A stretch of 49,234 bases of DNA from an uncultured Dorea sp. (GTDB lineage Bacteria > Bacillota > Clostridia > Lachnospirales > Lachnospiraceae), in NCBI GenBank assembly GCA_947388185.1, contig CANDQP010000008.1, positions 1 to 49,234 of the forward strand, given 5' to 3'. The notes under the pieces were generated by a model. That model saw nothing but the letters and a program-made list of their open reading frames with translations, was not told the DNA's origin and did no database searches. Shown here piece by piece: positions 46,944 to 49,234 of the stretch (positions within the stretch are counted from its first letter, which is position 1; every line of letters begins with the position of its first letter). The translations under genes were made by a program, and so were the position numbers.

Positions 46944-47513
46944 ATGGACAGGAAGTATTATGATGCGATCGAGGGGAATCCGGTCGTCGCGGCAGTGAAA
47001 GATATGGAAGGCCTCAGGATATGCTGCAGGCTTGAGGATATCAAGGTGGTTTTTATCTTGTTCGGCGATATCTGTTCGATCGGAGAGATTGTAAGCCAGG
47101 TGAAGGAGACGGGACGGATGGCCATGGTCCATGTGGATCTGATCGCGGGCTTAAGTTCGAAGGAAGTGGCGGTTGATTTTATCAAGAAGAATACGCAGGC
47201 AGACGGGATCATATCAACGAAGCCGTCTCTGATACGAAGAGGGCGGGAGTTGTCCCTGTGTACGGTCCTTCGGTACTTCCTGATTGATTCCATGGCATTG
47301 GAGAGTATCAGGCAGCAGCAGTCTATTGTGAAGCCGGACTTTATAGAGGTGCTTCCGGGACTGATGCCCAAGGTGATACAGAAGATCTGCAGAACATCCA
47401 GGACGCCTATTATTGCGGGCGGCCTGATCACAGACAAGGAAGCTGTGATGGGAGCGCTTAACGCAGGGGCGATCGCGGTATCTACGACGCACCAGGATGT
47501 GTGGCGGATGTAG
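46944..47513 (+). CDS. glpP: Glycerol-3-phosphate-responsive antiterminator GlpP
   Basis: TIM-barrel-like RNA-binding regulator. 'NPVVAAVKDMEGL' start, 'VHVDLIAGLSSKEVAVDFIK', 'GIISTKPSLIRRGRELSLCT', 'IEVLPGLMPKVIQKI' and 'PIIAGGLITDKEAVMGALNA' are family blocks, including the phosphate-binding AGGLI turn. With glycerol-3-phosphate it binds leader RNA and lets polymerase pass the terminator. ATG 46944 with GAGGAGAG upstream is preferred to the 46908 frame. 189 aa. glpK follows 107 nt later, and a leader terminator precedes it, so autoregulation is likely. Confidence 0.93.
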   Translation: MDRKYYDAIEGNPVVAAVKDMEGLRICCRLEDIKVVFILFGDICSIGEIVSQVKETGRMAMVHVDLIAGLSSKEVAVDFIKKNTQADGIISTKPSLIRRGRELSLCTVLRYFLIDSMALESIRQQQSIVKPDFIEVLPGLMPKVIQKICRTSRTPIIAGGLITDKEAVMGALNAGAIAVSTTHQDVWRM

Positions 47514-47569
47514 GATAGACGGAAGCTGTGATATACGGCAGATACAGGATACATGCAGGTGTAGAATAA

Positions 47570-49120
<1,551 letters not shown>

Positions 49121-49180
49121 GGAATGCTGACCGGGCAGCCGGACAGATGAGAATAATTGAAGAGAGAATTGCACGAGAGA

Positions 49181-49234
49181 AGAGTCAGGCAATCACCGCA
49201 TTGAGAGAGATGCGTCTGTTTGCCGACTCTTTTT
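49181..49234 (+). terminator. Terminator after glpK or leader terminator of the next gene
   Basis: AGAGTC (49181-49186) pairs with GACTCT (49225-49230), GGCAA with TTGCC inside, and GCAT / ATGC at the top, then TTTT to the window edge. The TTTGCC...CTCTTTT end resembles the glpP leader terminator (TTTGCTCTTTTTTT), so a second GlpP target is possible. Confidence 0.8.

Overview
The window looks like a chromosomal segment of a Gram-positive, low-to-mid GC gut anaerobe of the family Lachnospiraceae (Clostridia). I infer this from gene content and protein style: strong AGGAGG-type Shine-Dalgarno sites, PPi-type phosphofructokinase, glpP-glpK, LarC/LarE, a msm-type sugar ABC operon without its own ATPase, Csp-like S8 protease, and several small families typical of the group. 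I cannot name the genus from sequence alone. No prophage, IS element, CRISPR array or rRNA is visible. There are four tRNAs.

Layout. (1) About 1-8250, plus strand: a molybdenum locus. It has a nucleotidyltransferase fused to a ModE-like helix-turn-helix, a molybdopterin-binding protein, a domain-permuted XdhC-like protein, moaA, a MOSC-MogA fusion and modABC. (2) About 8250-10800: an AT-rich accessory patch. It has a Panacea (SocA-like) antitoxin with a GNAT-like partner, an orphan prepilin peptidase, and an MNT-type antitoxin whose HEPN partner is decayed. (3) 10832-12523: an ECF sigma/anti-sigma operon transcribed away from a DEAD-box helicase. (4) 14102-18143: a DUF-type protein, then an SGNH hydrolase / MBOAT acyltransferase / DHHW cassette that probably O-acylates an extracytoplasmic glycan. 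(5) 18143-25919: an RluB/RluF-type pseudouridine synthase, a divergent LigA, ClpX, an S8 protease, a coiled-coil protein, a divergent LspA and a 2-hydroxyacid dehydrogenase. (6) 25975-29586: tRNA-Gly and tRNA-Pro, a C39-like peptidase with an arginine-rich repeat tail, larC-larE for the nickel-pincer cofactor, and tRNA-Ser. (7) 29677-41260: a candidate structured RNA, then a glycan-utilisation region (AraC, GH20, sugar ABC permeases and binding protein, a second AraC, GH2 beta-galactosidase), then a pyridoxamine kinase. (8) 41459-49234: tRNA-Arg, a 50-residue four-cysteine protein, PPi-dependent PFK, a pseudokinase-TPR membrane protein translationally coupled to an Ig-like membrane protein, and glpP-glpK.

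How the genes work together. The molybdenum genes cover molybdate import, the first step of pterin synthesis, metal insertion and delivery to a hydroxylase, but moaC, moaD and moaE are not here. The GH20, LacZ and ABC genes suggest uptake and cytoplasmic trimming of GlcNAc/Gal oligosaccharides such as mucin or milk glycans, under two AraC regulators. GlpP probably controls its own leader and glpK by antitermination.

Most interesting features: three exact-period 19-bp repeats, each carrying a Shine-Dalgarno site and an ATG, in front of modB; the pseudokinase/Ig-protein pair; a structured intergenic RNA candidate next to tRNA-Ser; a broken MNT-HEPN pair beside a Panacea-GNAT pair; a four-cysteine mini-protein after tRNA-Arg; and a LigA lacking the usual motif lysine of the nucleotidyltransferase core.
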